Assembly (NCBI RefSeq): GCF_017744045.1
Contig: NZ_JAGHRD010000013.1
Reading direction: 5' to 3' (one strand)
From: Pelagimonas sp017744045
GTDB lineage: Bacteria; Pseudomonadota; Alphaproteobacteria; Rhodobacterales; Rhodobacteraceae
Length of the DNA stretch: 64,000 bases
In this document: positions 42,519-51,628 of the stretch, piece by piece
Position numbering within the stretch: position 1 is the stretch's first letter
Layout of the letters: every line of letters starts with the position of its first letter
The notes under the pieces: generated by a model
What the model was told of the DNA's origin: nothing
What the model saw: only the letters and a program-made list of their open reading frames with translations
Database searches by the model: none
Position numbers and translations under genes: made by a program

Positions 42519-44354
42519 TTAGTCGGGGCGTTGCGCCTTGCTGGTTTCGTCGTAATTGGCGCGGGCTTGCCGCACGCTTTCCTGATTGCTGACCTCGGGG
42601 ATGCCCACATCCCACCAGGCCCCGCCACCGGCCTCGGTCGGGCCATGCCACGGGTCAGTGTCGATCACGATGACTACGGGAATATCCGAGCCTTTGGCCT
42701 CGGTCAGTTTGGCCTCAAGATCGGCAATATCCTTGGCTTTCATCGCCTTGGCCCCCATCGCAGCGGCGTGGGCGACAAAGTCGATCTCGGGCTGTTCCTC
42801 GACGTTGCAATGTTCATAAAGGTTGTTGAAGGGCTGCCCGCCAGTGCCGGTTTGCAACCGGTTGATACAGCCAAAGCCGCGATTGTCGGTTAGCACTACG
42901 GTAAAGGGCACTTTGCGCATCACAGCGGTGGCCAGTTCCGAATTGGCCATCATATAGCTGCCATCACCGGTAAAGCAGATCACGTCACGCTCGGGCTGGG
43001 CCAGTTTCAGACCCATCGCGCCTGCAACCTCATAGCCCATGCAGCTAAAGCCATATTCCATGTGGTAGCCGCCAGCACTGGCCTGCCAAAGCAGTTTCAG
43101 CGCGCCGGGCATGGTGCCTGCAGCACACATGGCAACGGTTTTCTCAGACCCGGTGCGCTGCACCGCCCCGATCACCTCGGCATCAATGGGCAAATAGCCT
43201 TGGCCGCCATCGCGGTTACGGCAATGCTCATCCACGTGGGCCAACCAATCCAGACGATCCTGCGGATCAAACCCGGATTTGCGCGTGTCGCCAAGCGCGG
43301 CGGTCAGCTTTTCAAGCGCGATGCGTGCATCTGACACCAAACCGACCGAGCCATGTTTCTGTGCGTCATATCCTTGCACATTGATCGAGATGATCTTGCG
43401 ATCCGGGTGTTTGAAGACCGACCAGGACCCGGTGGTAAAGTCCTGGAACCGTGTGCCGACACCAATGACCAGATCGGCCTGCTCTGACAGTTTGTTGGCC
43501 GCCGCTGACCCATCGACACCGGATGCGCCAAAGTTCATCTCATGGCTTTGGGGCAGGGCCCCTTTGCCGGATTGGGTTTCGATAAACGGAATGCCGTGTT
43601 TGGTTGCAAATGCGCCAAGCGCCTCTTCGGCCTCGGAATAGATCACACCGCCGCCGGCAACGATCACCGGGCGTTCGGCGCTTTTGATCATCTCGGCCAC
43701 TTCTGCCAATTCACGCGCATCCGGTTCCGGACGGCGGATATACCAGGTGCGCGGTTCAAAGAAGCTGACCGGGTAATCATAGGCCTCGGCCTGAGTGTCC
43801 TGACAAAAGGACAGGGTGACCGGGCCGCAGGCCGCAGGGTCGGTCATCACACGCATGGCGCGGGGCAGGGCGGTCAGCAACTGCTCCGGGCGCATGATGC
43901 GGTCGTAATAGCGGCTGACTGGACGAAAGCAGTCATTGACGCTTAGGGTGCCGTCTTCGAAGTCTTCGATCTGTTGCAAGACCGGATCGGGCGCGCGACC
44001 GGCAAAGACATCACCGGGCACAAACAGCACAGGAATGCGGTTCACATGCGCCAGAGCGGCCGCCGTGACCATATTGGTCGCGCCTGGTCCAATCGACGAG
44101 GTTACGACCTGCGCGCGCTTGCGTTTATGCGCTTTGGCATAGGCAATCGCTGTATGCGCCATGGTCTGTTCGTTCTGGCCGCGCCAGGTCGGAAAGCTGT
44201 TACCGGCCTGTTGCAGGGCCTCGCCCAGTCCGCAGACATTGCCATGGCCAAAGATGCCCCAGACGCCGTCCAGGAAACGCTCTCCCTCGGGGGTCATTTG
44301 TGCCGAGAGGTATTTGACCATGGCCTGCGCGGCGGTCAATCGGATGGTTGTCAT
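42519..44354 (-). CDS. iolD: 3D-(3,5/4)-trihydroxycyclohexane-1,2-dione acylhydrolase IolD
   Basis: A 611-residue ThDP enzyme related to acetolactate synthase. GIFGHGNVCGLGEAL and SSIGPGATNMVTAAALAHVNRIPVL lie in the PYR domain; CFTGDGSYMMANSELATAV is the ThDP/Mg motif. It opens the diketone ring to 5-deoxy-glucuronate. The start overlaps iolC by ATGA. Confidence 0.94.
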   Translation of the reverse strand: MTTIRLTAAQAMVKYLSAQMTPEGERFLDGVWGIFGHGNVCGLGEALQQAGNSFPTWRGQNEQTMAHTAIAYAKAHKRKRAQVVTSSIGPGATNMVTAAALAHVNRIPVLFVPGDVFAGRAPDPVLQQIEDFEDGTLSVNDCFRPVSRYYDRIMRPEQLLTALPRAMRVMTDPAACGPVTLSFCQDTQAEAYDYPVSFFEPRTWYIRRPEPDARELAEVAEMIKSAERPVIVAGGGVIYSEAEEALGAFATKHGIPFIETQSGKGALPQSHEMNFGASGVDGSAAANKLSEQADLVIGVGTRFQDFTTGSWSVFKHPDRKIISINVQGYDAQKHGSVGLVSDARIALEKLTAALGDTRKSGFDPQDRLDWLAHVDEHCRNRDGGQGYLPIDAEVIGAVQRTGSEKTVAMCAAGTMPGALKLLWQASAGGYHMEYGFSCMGYEVAGAMGLKLAQPERDVICFTGDGSYMMANSELATAVMRKVPFTVVLTDNRGFGCINRLQTGTGGQPFNNLYEHCNVEEQPEIDFVAHAAAMGAKAMKAKDIADLEAKLTEAKGSDIPVVIVIDTDPWHGPTEAGGGAWWDVGIPEVSNQESVRQARANYDETSKAQRPD

Positions 44355-46279
44355 GTTTCTGAACCCTCATTCAAAGGCGTGTTGGTGGGGAGGCCACGGG
44401 CCTCATCCCAGATATTACAGAGTCGTTTGAATCGGTTGGCCATCTGGTCAACAGCCTCGGCGTCGTTGATGTCGCCTTTGAGCCAGGCGCGGGCGGGGTC
44501 GGCGAAGATTGTGCGGCCGACGGCAAAGCCTTTGACCAGGGGTTGTTTGGCCGCCAGGGCAAAGGAGGCGGCGAGCGCGTCTTCGGGGGCGTCCAGGCCC
44601 AGCACCACGATACCGCGGGTGCGGGGATCGTTGCGCTCGATCGCGTTGACTGCCTGGTCCCAGGCCGCTTCGGTTGTGAAGGGTTCCAGCTTCCACCAAT
44701 CCGGATAGATCCCCGCATCGTAGAATTGCTGGATCAGCTTGGCCGTGGTGCTGTCATCGACGCGCCCCACCTTGGAGGGGATCACCTCGAGCAGGAATTC
44801 CAACCCGTTGCGCCGCGCCGCCTGATACAGCCGCTTGACCCGTTCCTCTTGCAGGGCGCGTGTGTCGCTGGTGTCATCGGGGTGGCAAAAGACCAGCAGC
44901 TTGACCACATTTTCCCGCGCCCATTCGCGCAAGCGCCCCAGATCATCGCCCAGCTCCGGCTCAAACTGGATGGGGCGCGACCCGGGCAGCTCGGTGGGGC
45001 GGCCGATCCACAGGCCCGACCCGCTGGCGCGATGCAGGGCCGAGCGACCGATGCGGTTGTCGCACAGGATGCCATAGCCCGGCTGGCCATTCTGTACCTT
45101 CAGCGCCGCCTCCAGACACAGCTCTTTGAAGGCCGCGCCCTTGGACAGGCTATAGCCCTCCATCTCTTCCAGTTGCAGGCGGTGATCAAAGGCAAAGGTG
45201 CGCAAGCTGGACCAATCGCCAGAACGGTTGGTGGCCCAATGCACCTGCTCAAGCTCGGTATCATTGCGCAGATCGGCGCGGATCAGCCCGCGATCAAAGA
45301 AATATTCCAGCTCTTCCAGGCTGGGATAGGCCGGGGTGCAGCCATGGCGCGACACGGCAAAAGCCCCGCAGGCATTGGCGTATTTCAGCGCGACGGGCCA
45401 GGGTTCCTTGTCCAGCCAGCCCTTGAGAAGGCCTGACATGAAGCCGTCACCTGCCCCCAAAACGTTGAAAACTTCGATCGGAAAGCCCGGCCCGGCCTCG
45501 CCCTCATCGAGGCTATCAGGGATGTCACCGGTAAAGGCCACCGCCCCATCCGCGCCGCGTTTGCAGACCAAAGTCGCGTCAGAGACCGCCCGCACCGCGC
45601 GCAGGGCGGTGATGGTATCGGTGCTGCCACCGGCGATGTGAAACTCTTCTTCGGTGCCGACGATCAGGTCGAAAAGATGTAGGCTTTCCTGCAGCTTGGC
45701 CGTGACGGCAGCGCTTTCGACAAAGCGGCTTTCGCCATCGCCATGCCCGGCCACGCCCCAAAGATTGGGGCGGTAATCAATGTCCAGCGCGGTTTGCTGA
45801 CCGGCGGCGCGGGCGATGTTCAACGCCTTGAGCGTCGCGGCCTCGACCTGGGGATGCGACAGATGCGTGCCCGTGGCGACAATCGCCCGCGCGCTGCGGA
45901 TGAAATCCGGCTCGATATCCTCTTCGGTCAGCCCCATATCGGCGCAATTCTCGCGGTAGAAAATCAGCGGAAACTGTTCTTCGTCGCGAATGCCCAGCAG
46001 GACCAGCGCCGTCAGACGGTCAGGATCGGTCTTGACCCCGTCCGTATTGACCCCCTCACGCTGCAACTGCTCGCGAATGAACCGGCCCATATGCTCATCA
46101 CCAACCCCGGTGATCACCGCCGACTTCAACCCCAACCGCGCCGTGCCACAGGCAATATTGGTCGGGCTGCCACCGATATATTTGTCAAAAGACCCCATAT
46201 CCTCAAGCCGCCCACCTATCTGAGCGCCATATAAATCAACCGAACTCCGGCCAATCGTGATCAAATCAAGGGAAGTCAC
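44351..46279 (-). CDS. iolC: 5-dehydro-2-deoxygluconokinase IolC with C-terminal DUF2090 (aldolase-like) domain
   Basis: A 642-residue fusion. Residues 1-320 are a PfkB kinase (LDLITIGRSSVDLYG, GGSPTNIACGTARLG, NVLGAGDGFMSGLLKGW). Residues 330-635 are DUF2090 (FAFDHRLQLEEMEG, GILCDNRIG, GIVVLGLDAP), a barrel often fused to IolC that may supply the IolJ aldolase step. GTG 46279 is chosen for the AAAGGG before it; a TTG start would add five residues. It is followed by iolD with a 4-nt overlap. Confidence 0.9.
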   Translation of the reverse strand: MTSLDLITIGRSSVDLYGAQIGGRLEDMGSFDKYIGGSPTNIACGTARLGLKSAVITGVGDEHMGRFIREQLQREGVNTDGVKTDPDRLTALVLLGIRDEEQFPLIFYRENCADMGLTEEDIEPDFIRSARAIVATGTHLSHPQVEAATLKALNIARAAGQQTALDIDYRPNLWGVAGHGDGESRFVESAAVTAKLQESLHLFDLIVGTEEEFHIAGGSTDTITALRAVRAVSDATLVCKRGADGAVAFTGDIPDSLDEGEAGPGFPIEVFNVLGAGDGFMSGLLKGWLDKEPWPVALKYANACGAFAVSRHGCTPAYPSLEELEYFFDRGLIRADLRNDTELEQVHWATNRSGDWSSLRTFAFDHRLQLEEMEGYSLSKGAAFKELCLEAALKVQNGQPGYGILCDNRIGRSALHRASGSGLWIGRPTELPGSRPIQFEPELGDDLGRLREWARENVVKLLVFCHPDDTSDTRALQEERVKRLYQAARRNGLEFLLEVIPSKVGRVDDSTTAKLIQQFYDAGIYPDWWKLEPFTTEAAWDQAVNAIERNDPRTRGIVVLGLDAPEDALAASFALAAKQPLVKGFAVGRTIFADPARAWLKGDINDAEAVDQMANRFKRLCNIWDEARGLPTNTPLNEGSET

Positions 46280-46357
46280 AGCTGACCCTTTCAATTTTAG
46301 AGACCCCAGATGTGGGTACGTAGGTGCGGCGGGCCATGGGGCCTCTGCCGCAGAGAG

Positions 46358-46381
46358 CTGGTCGCCTGTTGCGGCGACCAG
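46358..46381 (-). repeat. Intercistronic hairpin between ABC ATPase and iolC
   Basis: CTGGTCGCC (46358-46366), loop TGTTGC, GGCGACCAG (46373-46381). A perfect 9-bp stem without a following T-run, in the 120-base gap that separates transporter from catabolic genes. Confidence 0.5.
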
Positions 46382-46399
46382 AGTTGCTGTGGCGGTGGG

Positions 46400-47218
46400 T
46401 TATACCGTGCCGCCCAAAGACCCTTCGAGTTGCGCCATTTCCTGGCCACCGGCCATGAGATCTTGCAATTCTTCAGGGGTAATTTCGCCACGTTTGGCGG
46501 TGCCCAGCGTCTTGCCACGATTCAGCACCGTAAACCGGTCACCCACCGCCAGCGCATGGCGCACATTGTGGCTGATAAAGACCACGCCAATGCCCTGGTT
46601 GCGCACCTTGTCGATGGTCGCCAAAACATTGGAGGTCTGGCGCACACCAAGAGCGGATGTCGGTTCGTCCAGGATCAGGATCTTGGCCCCGAAATAGACC
46701 GCACGGGCAATGGCAACCGTTTGACGCTCACCACCGGACAGGGTGCCAACCGCCTGGTCCGGGCCACGCAGGTTGATGCCCATTTTGCGCATCTCTTCCA
46801 TGGCGACCGCATTGGCGTGGTCCGCATCATAGCGTTTCAGAATACCGGACCCCTTGGTCGGTTCGCGCCCCATGAAAAAGTTGCGCGTCACGCTCATCAG
46901 CGGGATCATCGCCAGGTCCTGAAACACCGTCGCAATCCCTGCCTCCATGGCGTCGCGCGGGGTGTTAAAGTTCATTGGCTTGCCCTCAAAGAGGATCTCG
47001 CCTTTGGTTGGTTTATGAACGCCCGACATCGTCTTGATAAACGTGGATTTTCCGGCCCCGTTATCGCCCAATAGACAGTGGCATTCGCCCGGTTTCACGT
47101 CAAAGCTGACACCGGCCAGCGCGATGATATTGCCAAAGTGCTTTTCGATGTTTTGCATCTGCACGATGGGTGCGGCATCATTCGCATCACCATGGTGGAA
47201 TTTGCTATCTTCGGTCAT
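46400..47218 (-). CDS. Sugar/inositol ABC transporter ATP-binding protein (CUT2, single domain)
   Basis: A 272-residue ATPase. Walker A is LLGDNGAGKST, the signature is LSGGERQ, Walker B is ILILDEPTSA, and the switch His is in VVFISHNVRHA. CUT2 ATPases of inositol systems (IatA) usually contain two ABC domains of about 500 residues. This one has a single domain like FrcA of rhizobia, so it should act as a homodimer. It follows the permease by one base. Confidence 0.88.
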   Translation of the reverse strand: MTEDSKFHHGDANDAAPIVQMQNIEKHFGNIIALAGVSFDVKPGECHCLLGDNGAGKSTFIKTMSGVHKPTKGEILFEGKPMNFNTPRDAMEAGIATVFQDLAMIPLMSVTRNFFMGREPTKGSGILKRYDADHANAVAMEEMRKMGINLRGPDQAVGTLSGGERQTVAIARAVYFGAKILILDEPTSALGVRQTSNVLATIDKVRNQGIGVVFISHNVRHALAVGDRFTVLNRGKTLGTAKRGEITPEELQDLMAGGQEMAQLEGSLGGTV

Positions 47219-47219
47219 A

Positions 47220-48326
47220 TCAGCGCTCCCCCGTCACACGTTTGCGGATCGCATTGTTGAACAGAACGGCGATGAGCAGCATGCCCCCCAGGAAGACTTG
47301 GAACCAATCCTGATCAAAGTCGGTATAGGTCAGGCCGATGACAACCATGCCAAAGATGATCGAGCCAAAGAATGCCCCGATGGCAGAGCCATAGCCGCCG
47401 GTCAGAAGACAGCCGCCAATAACAGCCGCGATGATGGCTTCGAATTCTTTTTGGAATCCGCGGCGCGCATCGGTAGAGCCAGAGTCCATCACGGTGATGA
47501 TGGCGACCAGGGCGGCACAGCAGGCGGTCAGCATAAAGAGCGAGATTTTGACGCGATCAACTGGAACACCAGAGTTCGAGGCCGCGTTGCGATCACCACC
47601 CGAGGCAAAGATCCAGTTCCCGGCCGGGGTGCGCAGCAATACATAGGTTGCCAGCAGGGCAATCACGATGAACCACAGGATTTCCACTGGAATGCCGGGC
47701 ACCTTGGGGGAGCCGTTCTTGAAGGTGGCAACAAGGCCGATTTCAGCCAGCCAGGTGAAAAGGCCGGGAAAGGCGTCGCCGGAAAACAGCGGGGCCAGCC
47801 AGTCGTTTTCCACAGCGTCACGCACGCCGCGCAATTGGGTTGATCCACCTGTGGCCATTTTCAACCCGACCAGTGAAAGGCCACGCAGGATAAAGAGGAA
47901 GGCCAGCGTCACAATAAAGGAGGGCAGGCCGGAGCGAATGCAGATGGTCCCGTTGATACCACCGACAAAGGCCGCGAAAAGGAAGGTCAGAGGGATGGCA
48001 AATACCAGTGGCAGACCCCAGGTCACCACGCAGACGCCAAAGAACAGGCCGGCAAAGGCCACCATGGACCCGATGGACAGATCGAATTCACCGCCGATCA
48101 TCAGCAAGGCCGCGCCAATGGCCAAAATGCCAAGCTGCGACGCAGGTGTCATGAAGTTCATGAAGCCCGACAGGCTGAACATGGAACCATCTGCCGTCAG
48201 TCCAAAGAAGATGACAACTAGGATCACCCCGGCAATTGCGCCCAGTTCGGGCCGTTTCATCAACTTTGCTAAAAAGGACTCTGACTTTAGTCGTTCATCC
48301 GCGACGTTTTGGGACGTGTCGCTCAT
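47220..48326 (-). CDS. Sugar/inositol ABC transporter permease (CUT2)
   Basis: A 368-residue membrane protein of the RbsC/FrcC/BPD_transp_2 family with about ten hydrophobic segments. GGEFDLSIGSMVAFAGL and GGCLLTGGYGSAIGAFFGSIIFGMVVIGL are family signatures. It forms the transmembrane channel, likely as a homodimer, for the ligand brought by the binding protein at 48399. A GC-rich hairpin separates it from that gene. Confidence 0.9.
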   Translation of the reverse strand: MSDTSQNVADERLKSESFLAKLMKRPELGAIAGVILVVIFFGLTADGSMFSLSGFMNFMTPASQLGILAIGAALLMIGGEFDLSIGSMVAFAGLFFGVCVVTWGLPLVFAIPLTFLFAAFVGGINGTICIRSGLPSFIVTLAFLFILRGLSLVGLKMATGGSTQLRGVRDAVENDWLAPLFSGDAFPGLFTWLAEIGLVATFKNGSPKVPGIPVEILWFIVIALLATYVLLRTPAGNWIFASGGDRNAASNSGVPVDRVKISLFMLTACCAALVAIITVMDSGSTDARRGFQKEFEAIIAAVIGGCLLTGGYGSAIGAFFGSIIFGMVVIGLTYTDFDQDWFQVFLGGMLLIAVLFNNAIRKRVTGER

Positions 48327-48346
48327 TTTTCCCTCCCGTTTTGAAT

Positions 48347-48371
48347 GGGGCGGCCCGATTGGTGCCGCCCC
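48347..48371 (-). repeat. Intercistronic hairpin after the binding-protein gene
   Basis: GGGGCGGC (48347-48354), nine-base loop, GCCGCCCC (48364-48371). Stem-loops at this place commonly stabilise the binding-protein message and lower downstream permease expression. Confidence 0.55.
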
Positions 48372-48398
48372 TGGTCTTGTTGCCCTGTTGGGCCGAGC

Positions 48399-49319
48399 TT
48401 AGCGAATGCCTTTGGCAGACAGCTCAACAACCTGACCGGCTTTGTCAGCGGTGATCAGGTTTGGACCGGAAGGCACGTTGCCACCAGGCATCAGGCCAAA
48501 TTTGGCGTGCAGCGCCATGAAGTTAACCGACAGGTAGCCTTGCAGGTACTGCTGCTGGTCAATGGCAAACGCCGCGTCGCCATCTGCAACGGATTGCAGG
48601 AAGTTTGCGGAGAGGTCGAAAGAGGCAACCGCAACGTCACGGCCAGAGGCTTTGGCAGCCGCAACCGCAGGTTCCCCCGCTGTACCGGCACCCAGCGCCA
48701 TGACTGTGTCGATGCTTTCGTCAGCCGCAAGAGCAGCCGCAACTTTGGACTGGATCTCGGATGGGTCGTTGGTTGTTGGCAGAACAGTGACTGAGCCACC
48801 AAAGCCATCAGAGAAACCTTGGCAACGCAGGTCAAGCGCGACGTTGCCAACTTCGTGGTTCACACAGATGCCGGTCTTGCCGCCCATGCCAGCCAGTTTT
48901 TCACCGGCAGCTTTACCGGCGTCATATTCGTCCTGACCAACATGCAACAGAGCACCCAGGCCCTTGGAGACGTCCGAGCCGGAGTTGATGGAGATGACCG
49001 GAATGCCAGCTGCGACCGCACGCTCGATCGATGGGCCAAGCGCATCGGCGTCAGGGATCGAAACGATCAGGCCATCGGGCTCTTGGTTCACAGCCGCGTC
49101 GATCAGCTGGGACATCGCAACCATGTCAAAAGTTTCTGGCGCGCGGTAATCGACATTGATGCCGGTATCCTTACCAGCCTGCTCAACACCGTTCTTCACG
49201 ACGTTCCAGAATGCATCGTTGGCCTGGCCGTGCGAGACAACAACGATGTCCTGTGCAACAGCTGGAGCAGCTACGGCAATCGCCGTCGCAGCGACCACGC
49301 TTTTGATGAAGTTCTTCAT
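48399..49319 (-). CDS. Periplasmic sugar/inositol-binding protein (CUT2)
   Basis: A 306-residue type I periplasmic binding protein. MKNFIKSVVAATAIAVAAPAVA is a signal peptide cleaved before QDIVVVSHG. Further landmarks are QLIDAAVNQEPDGLIVSIPD, GIPVISINSG and DQQQYLQGYLSVNF. AGGGAGGAG precedes the ATG. It delivers a sugar or cyclitol, most likely myo-inositol given the operon. A LacI-type operator lies 126 bp upstream. Confidence 0.9.
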   Translation of the reverse strand: MKNFIKSVVAATAIAVAAPAVAQDIVVVSHGQANDAFWNVVKNGVEQAGKDTGINVDYRAPETFDMVAMSQLIDAAVNQEPDGLIVSIPDADALGPSIERAVAAGIPVISINSGSDVSKGLGALLHVGQDEYDAGKAAGEKLAGMGGKTGICVNHEVGNVALDLRCQGFSDGFGGSVTVLPTTNDPSEIQSKVAAALAADESIDTVMALGAGTAGEPAVAAAKASGRDVAVASFDLSANFLQSVADGDAAFAIDQQQYLQGYLSVNFMALHAKFGLMPGGNVPSGPNLITADKAGQVVELSAKGIR

Positions 49320-49444
49320 AAGATCTCCTCCCTTTGGGATCCTCTGTTTTGGGTGGGGTTGCCCCCGCGATATTCGGCAGAACCGAATCTTTTGACCTGA
49401 TTTCCTCTTCTCAGGTGTGCGTATTTTGAGCGACTTTCAGAATT

Positions 49445-49460
49445 TTGCAACCGGTTTCAA
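49445..49460. promoter_or_regulatory. LacI-type operator upstream of the transporter-iol operon
   Basis: TTGCAACCGGTTTCAA differs from the perfect palindrome at 35184 by one base. It lies between the iolG stop and the binding-protein gene, so it probably marks a promoter for the 11-kb minus-strand operon. Confidence 0.65.
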
Positions 49461-49469
49461 AAAGGCACC

Positions 49470-50456
49470 TCAAAGTTTTGTTGGCTGTCCTGTTTCCAGC
49501 GACCGTGCAGCGGCTTCGGCCATGGCAAGGGCGGAAACTCCGTCGTCCAGCGTGACAGGGAAGGGGGCGTTCGTCGTGACAGCGTCGACAAACGCGCTCC
49601 ATTCCGCCTCATAGGCCGGCATGTATCTTTCCAGAAAGAAATAGGTCGGCTTTGCGCCCGTCACGCCGTCAACCGTCGATTTTACAACGGTATTTTCCAA
49701 CATGTTCTGTGCTTGCAATAGCCCCTCGGAGCCGAGCAGTTCGACCCGTTGATCATAGCCATAGGCGGCGCGGCGCGAGTTTTTGATCACCGCAATGCGC
49801 CCATCCGCATAGGTCAATGTGACCGCGGCCGTATCGATATCGCCAGCCGCCCCAATCTCGGGATCTACAATCGAAGAGCCGATGGCCGAGATCGAAACCG
49901 GCAGATCATCCATGATGAAATTGGCCATGTCAAAATCGTGAATCATCATGTCGCGAAACAAACCGCCCGACACTTTGACATAGCTCACCGGGGGCGGGGC
50001 CGGGTCGAAGGATGTGATCGACAAGAGTTCGGGCTTGCCGATTTCTCCGGCCAGAACCGCCTGTTTCAGCGCGTTGAAATTCGGGTCAAACCGGCGGTTG
50101 AAGCCGATCATCACCGGCTTGCCGGTTTCCGCGACTTTGGCTTGGCAGGCTTTGGCGCGCTCCAGGCTCAGATCAACCGGTTTTTCACAAAGCACGGCCT
50201 TGCCTGCGGCGGTGGCGGCCTCGATCAAGTCGGAATGCGTGTCGGTGGATGTCGCGATCAGCACGGCGTCGACGCTTGTATCCGCGATGATTGCGTCCGT
50301 GCTGCGCGCCTCTGCGCCAAATTCCAAAGCCAGTTTCCGGGCTGCATCGTCATAATAATCCGAGACCGCAACAAGCTGGCTTTGGGGATGTCTGGAAATG
50401 GCCTTGGCATGAACCGCACCGATGCGGCCCGCCCCCAATAGTCCAACTTTCAACAT
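49470..50456 (-). CDS. iolG: myo-Inositol 2-dehydrogenase IolG
   Basis: A 328-residue Gfo/Idh/MocA enzyme: VGLLGAGRIGAVHAKAI (NAD site), VLCEKPVDL (catalytic Lys), GFNRRFDPNF and GLFRDMMIHDFDMANFIM (catalytic Asp/His), the pattern of inositol dehydrogenases. It oxidises myo-inositol to 2-keto-myo-inositol. AAGGGAG precedes ATG 50456. It is divergent from the second LacI regulator across two operators. Confidence 0.92.
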   Translation of the reverse strand: MLKVGLLGAGRIGAVHAKAISRHPQSQLVAVSDYYDDAARKLALEFGAEARSTDAIIADTSVDAVLIATSTDTHSDLIEAATAAGKAVLCEKPVDLSLERAKACQAKVAETGKPVMIGFNRRFDPNFNALKQAVLAGEIGKPELLSITSFDPAPPPVSYVKVSGGLFRDMMIHDFDMANFIMDDLPVSISAIGSSIVDPEIGAAGDIDTAAVTLTYADGRIAVIKNSRRAAYGYDQRVELLGSEGLLQAQNMLENTVVKSTVDGVTGAKPTYFFLERYMPAYEAEWSAFVDAVTTNAPFPVTLDDGVSALAMAEAAARSLETGQPTKL

Positions 50457-50499
50457 GTTCGCTCCCTTCGAATCTGTTGTTGGAGGCCATGATGAGCAA

Positions 50500-50542
50500 T
50501 TTTGCACGCGCGAGCAAGAAGTTTTTGCTCGCGCGTGCAAAA
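50500..50542. promoter_or_regulatory. Two facing LacI-type operators between iolG and its regulator
   Basis: TTTTGCACGCGCGAGCAA (50500-50517) and its exact inverse TTGCTCGCGCGTGCAAAA (50525-50542) are separated by GAAGTTT. Each arm is itself almost palindromic (TTGC-N-CGCGCG-N-GCAA), so the block reads as two operators 24 bp apart. It lies between iolG (minus) and the LacI gene (plus). Confidence 0.65.
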
Positions 50543-50594
50543 CTCTGGCGCTTTCACTAGATCTGAGATAAACAACGACAGGGGAGGCAGATGG

Positions 50595-51605
50595 ATGAGC
50601 ACGAAACAAATCGGTGCTTCGGCAACGGCGGATGATGTGGCGGAACTGGCGGGGGTGTCGCGATGGACAGTAACCCGCGCCTTTAAAAAGGACGCCTCGG
50701 TTTCCGAAAAAAGTCGCCTCAAGGTCATGAAGGCCGCCGAGCAATTGGGCTATGCACCGGATTTGCTGGCCTCTAGCCTTGCCTCGGATCGCAGTAACCT
50801 TGTTGCGCTTTTGGTGGATGATTTTTCCAACCCCCATAAGCTGGTCATGCTAGAGAAGCTGACACGCCTTTTGCGCAAAGAGGGCTGGGATACGCTGCTG
50901 GTTAACACGCTCAGCGAAGATGACGCCTCGGTCGCCTTGATGACCGCCAGCCAGCGCCGGGTGGACGCCGCGGTTTTGATCGGTAGCCGGTTTGACGATA
51001 AGGGGCTGGCCACGGCTCTGGGCGCGCGCCGCCTAAGAAAGCTCCTTGTTTTTGCACGTTATTCCGCCAATCCCAATACGATATCCATTTGCTGTGACGA
51101 CCACGCGGCCATGTCCGAAATCTGCCAATATGTCCTGGATAAAGGGTATAAACGCCCGATTTTTCTGGCTGGTCCACAGACCGTTTCGGCGCATGTTATT
51201 CGCAAGGAAACCTTTCTCAAGAACTGGGAGGAGGCAACCGGGCGTCCCGCCGAATTCTCTGACGTGGGCTCATACGATCCCAATGCCGCGTATCTTCATA
51301 CCAAGGATCTTTTGCTAGGCCGCGAAGAGCGGGATTTGCCGGATGTTTTGGTCTGCGAGAATGACGCCATCGCCATCGGGGCCATAGACGCCATTCGGTT
51401 TGAACTGGGTCTGCGGGTCCCTCAGGATATTGCCGTCATCGGATTTGACGACGTACCCCAGGCGCAAAGCCCGAATTACCAGCTCACCACCTATCGCCAG
51501 CCCTTGGACATTATGGTGGCGGGGTTGGTCGATATTCTAAAGGGGGAAGACAGGCAGGACCTCGCGCAGTTTCAGGGCGAGATTGTTGTTCGCAACAGTG
51601 CCTGA
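50595..51605 (+). CDS. LacI-family transcriptional regulator (second), probable iol repressor
   Basis: A 336-residue regulator. The HTH is TADDVAELAGVSRWTVTRAF, the hinge DLLASSL, then a ligand domain (LVALLVDDFSNPHKL, ISICCDDHAAMSEI, VIGFDDVPQAQSP). GGGGAGG precedes ATG 50595. The recognition helix differs from the first LacI (SRWTVTR versus SRSAVSR), consistent with the different operator sequence here. It probably controls itself and iolG. Confidence 0.88.
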   Translation: MSTKQIGASATADDVAELAGVSRWTVTRAFKKDASVSEKSRLKVMKAAEQLGYAPDLLASSLASDRSNLVALLVDDFSNPHKLVMLEKLTRLLRKEGWDTLLVNTLSEDDASVALMTASQRRVDAAVLIGSRFDDKGLATALGARRLRKLLVFARYSANPNTISICCDDHAAMSEICQYVLDKGYKRPIFLAGPQTVSAHVIRKETFLKNWEEATGRPAEFSDVGSYDPNAAYLHTKDLLLGREERDLPDVLVCENDAIAIGAIDAIRFELGLRVPQDIAVIGFDDVPQAQSPNYQLTTYRQPLDIMVAGLVDILKGEDRQDLAQFQGEIVVRNSA

Positions 51606-51628
51606 CGCCGGGCGTTCTTTGGTCGAGA

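Noticed and set aside
42851..42868. TTTGCAACCGGTTGATAC resembles the LacI operator at 35184
   Set aside because: It lies inside the iolD coding region, matches only one half fully and no promoter is near; probably chance codon use.
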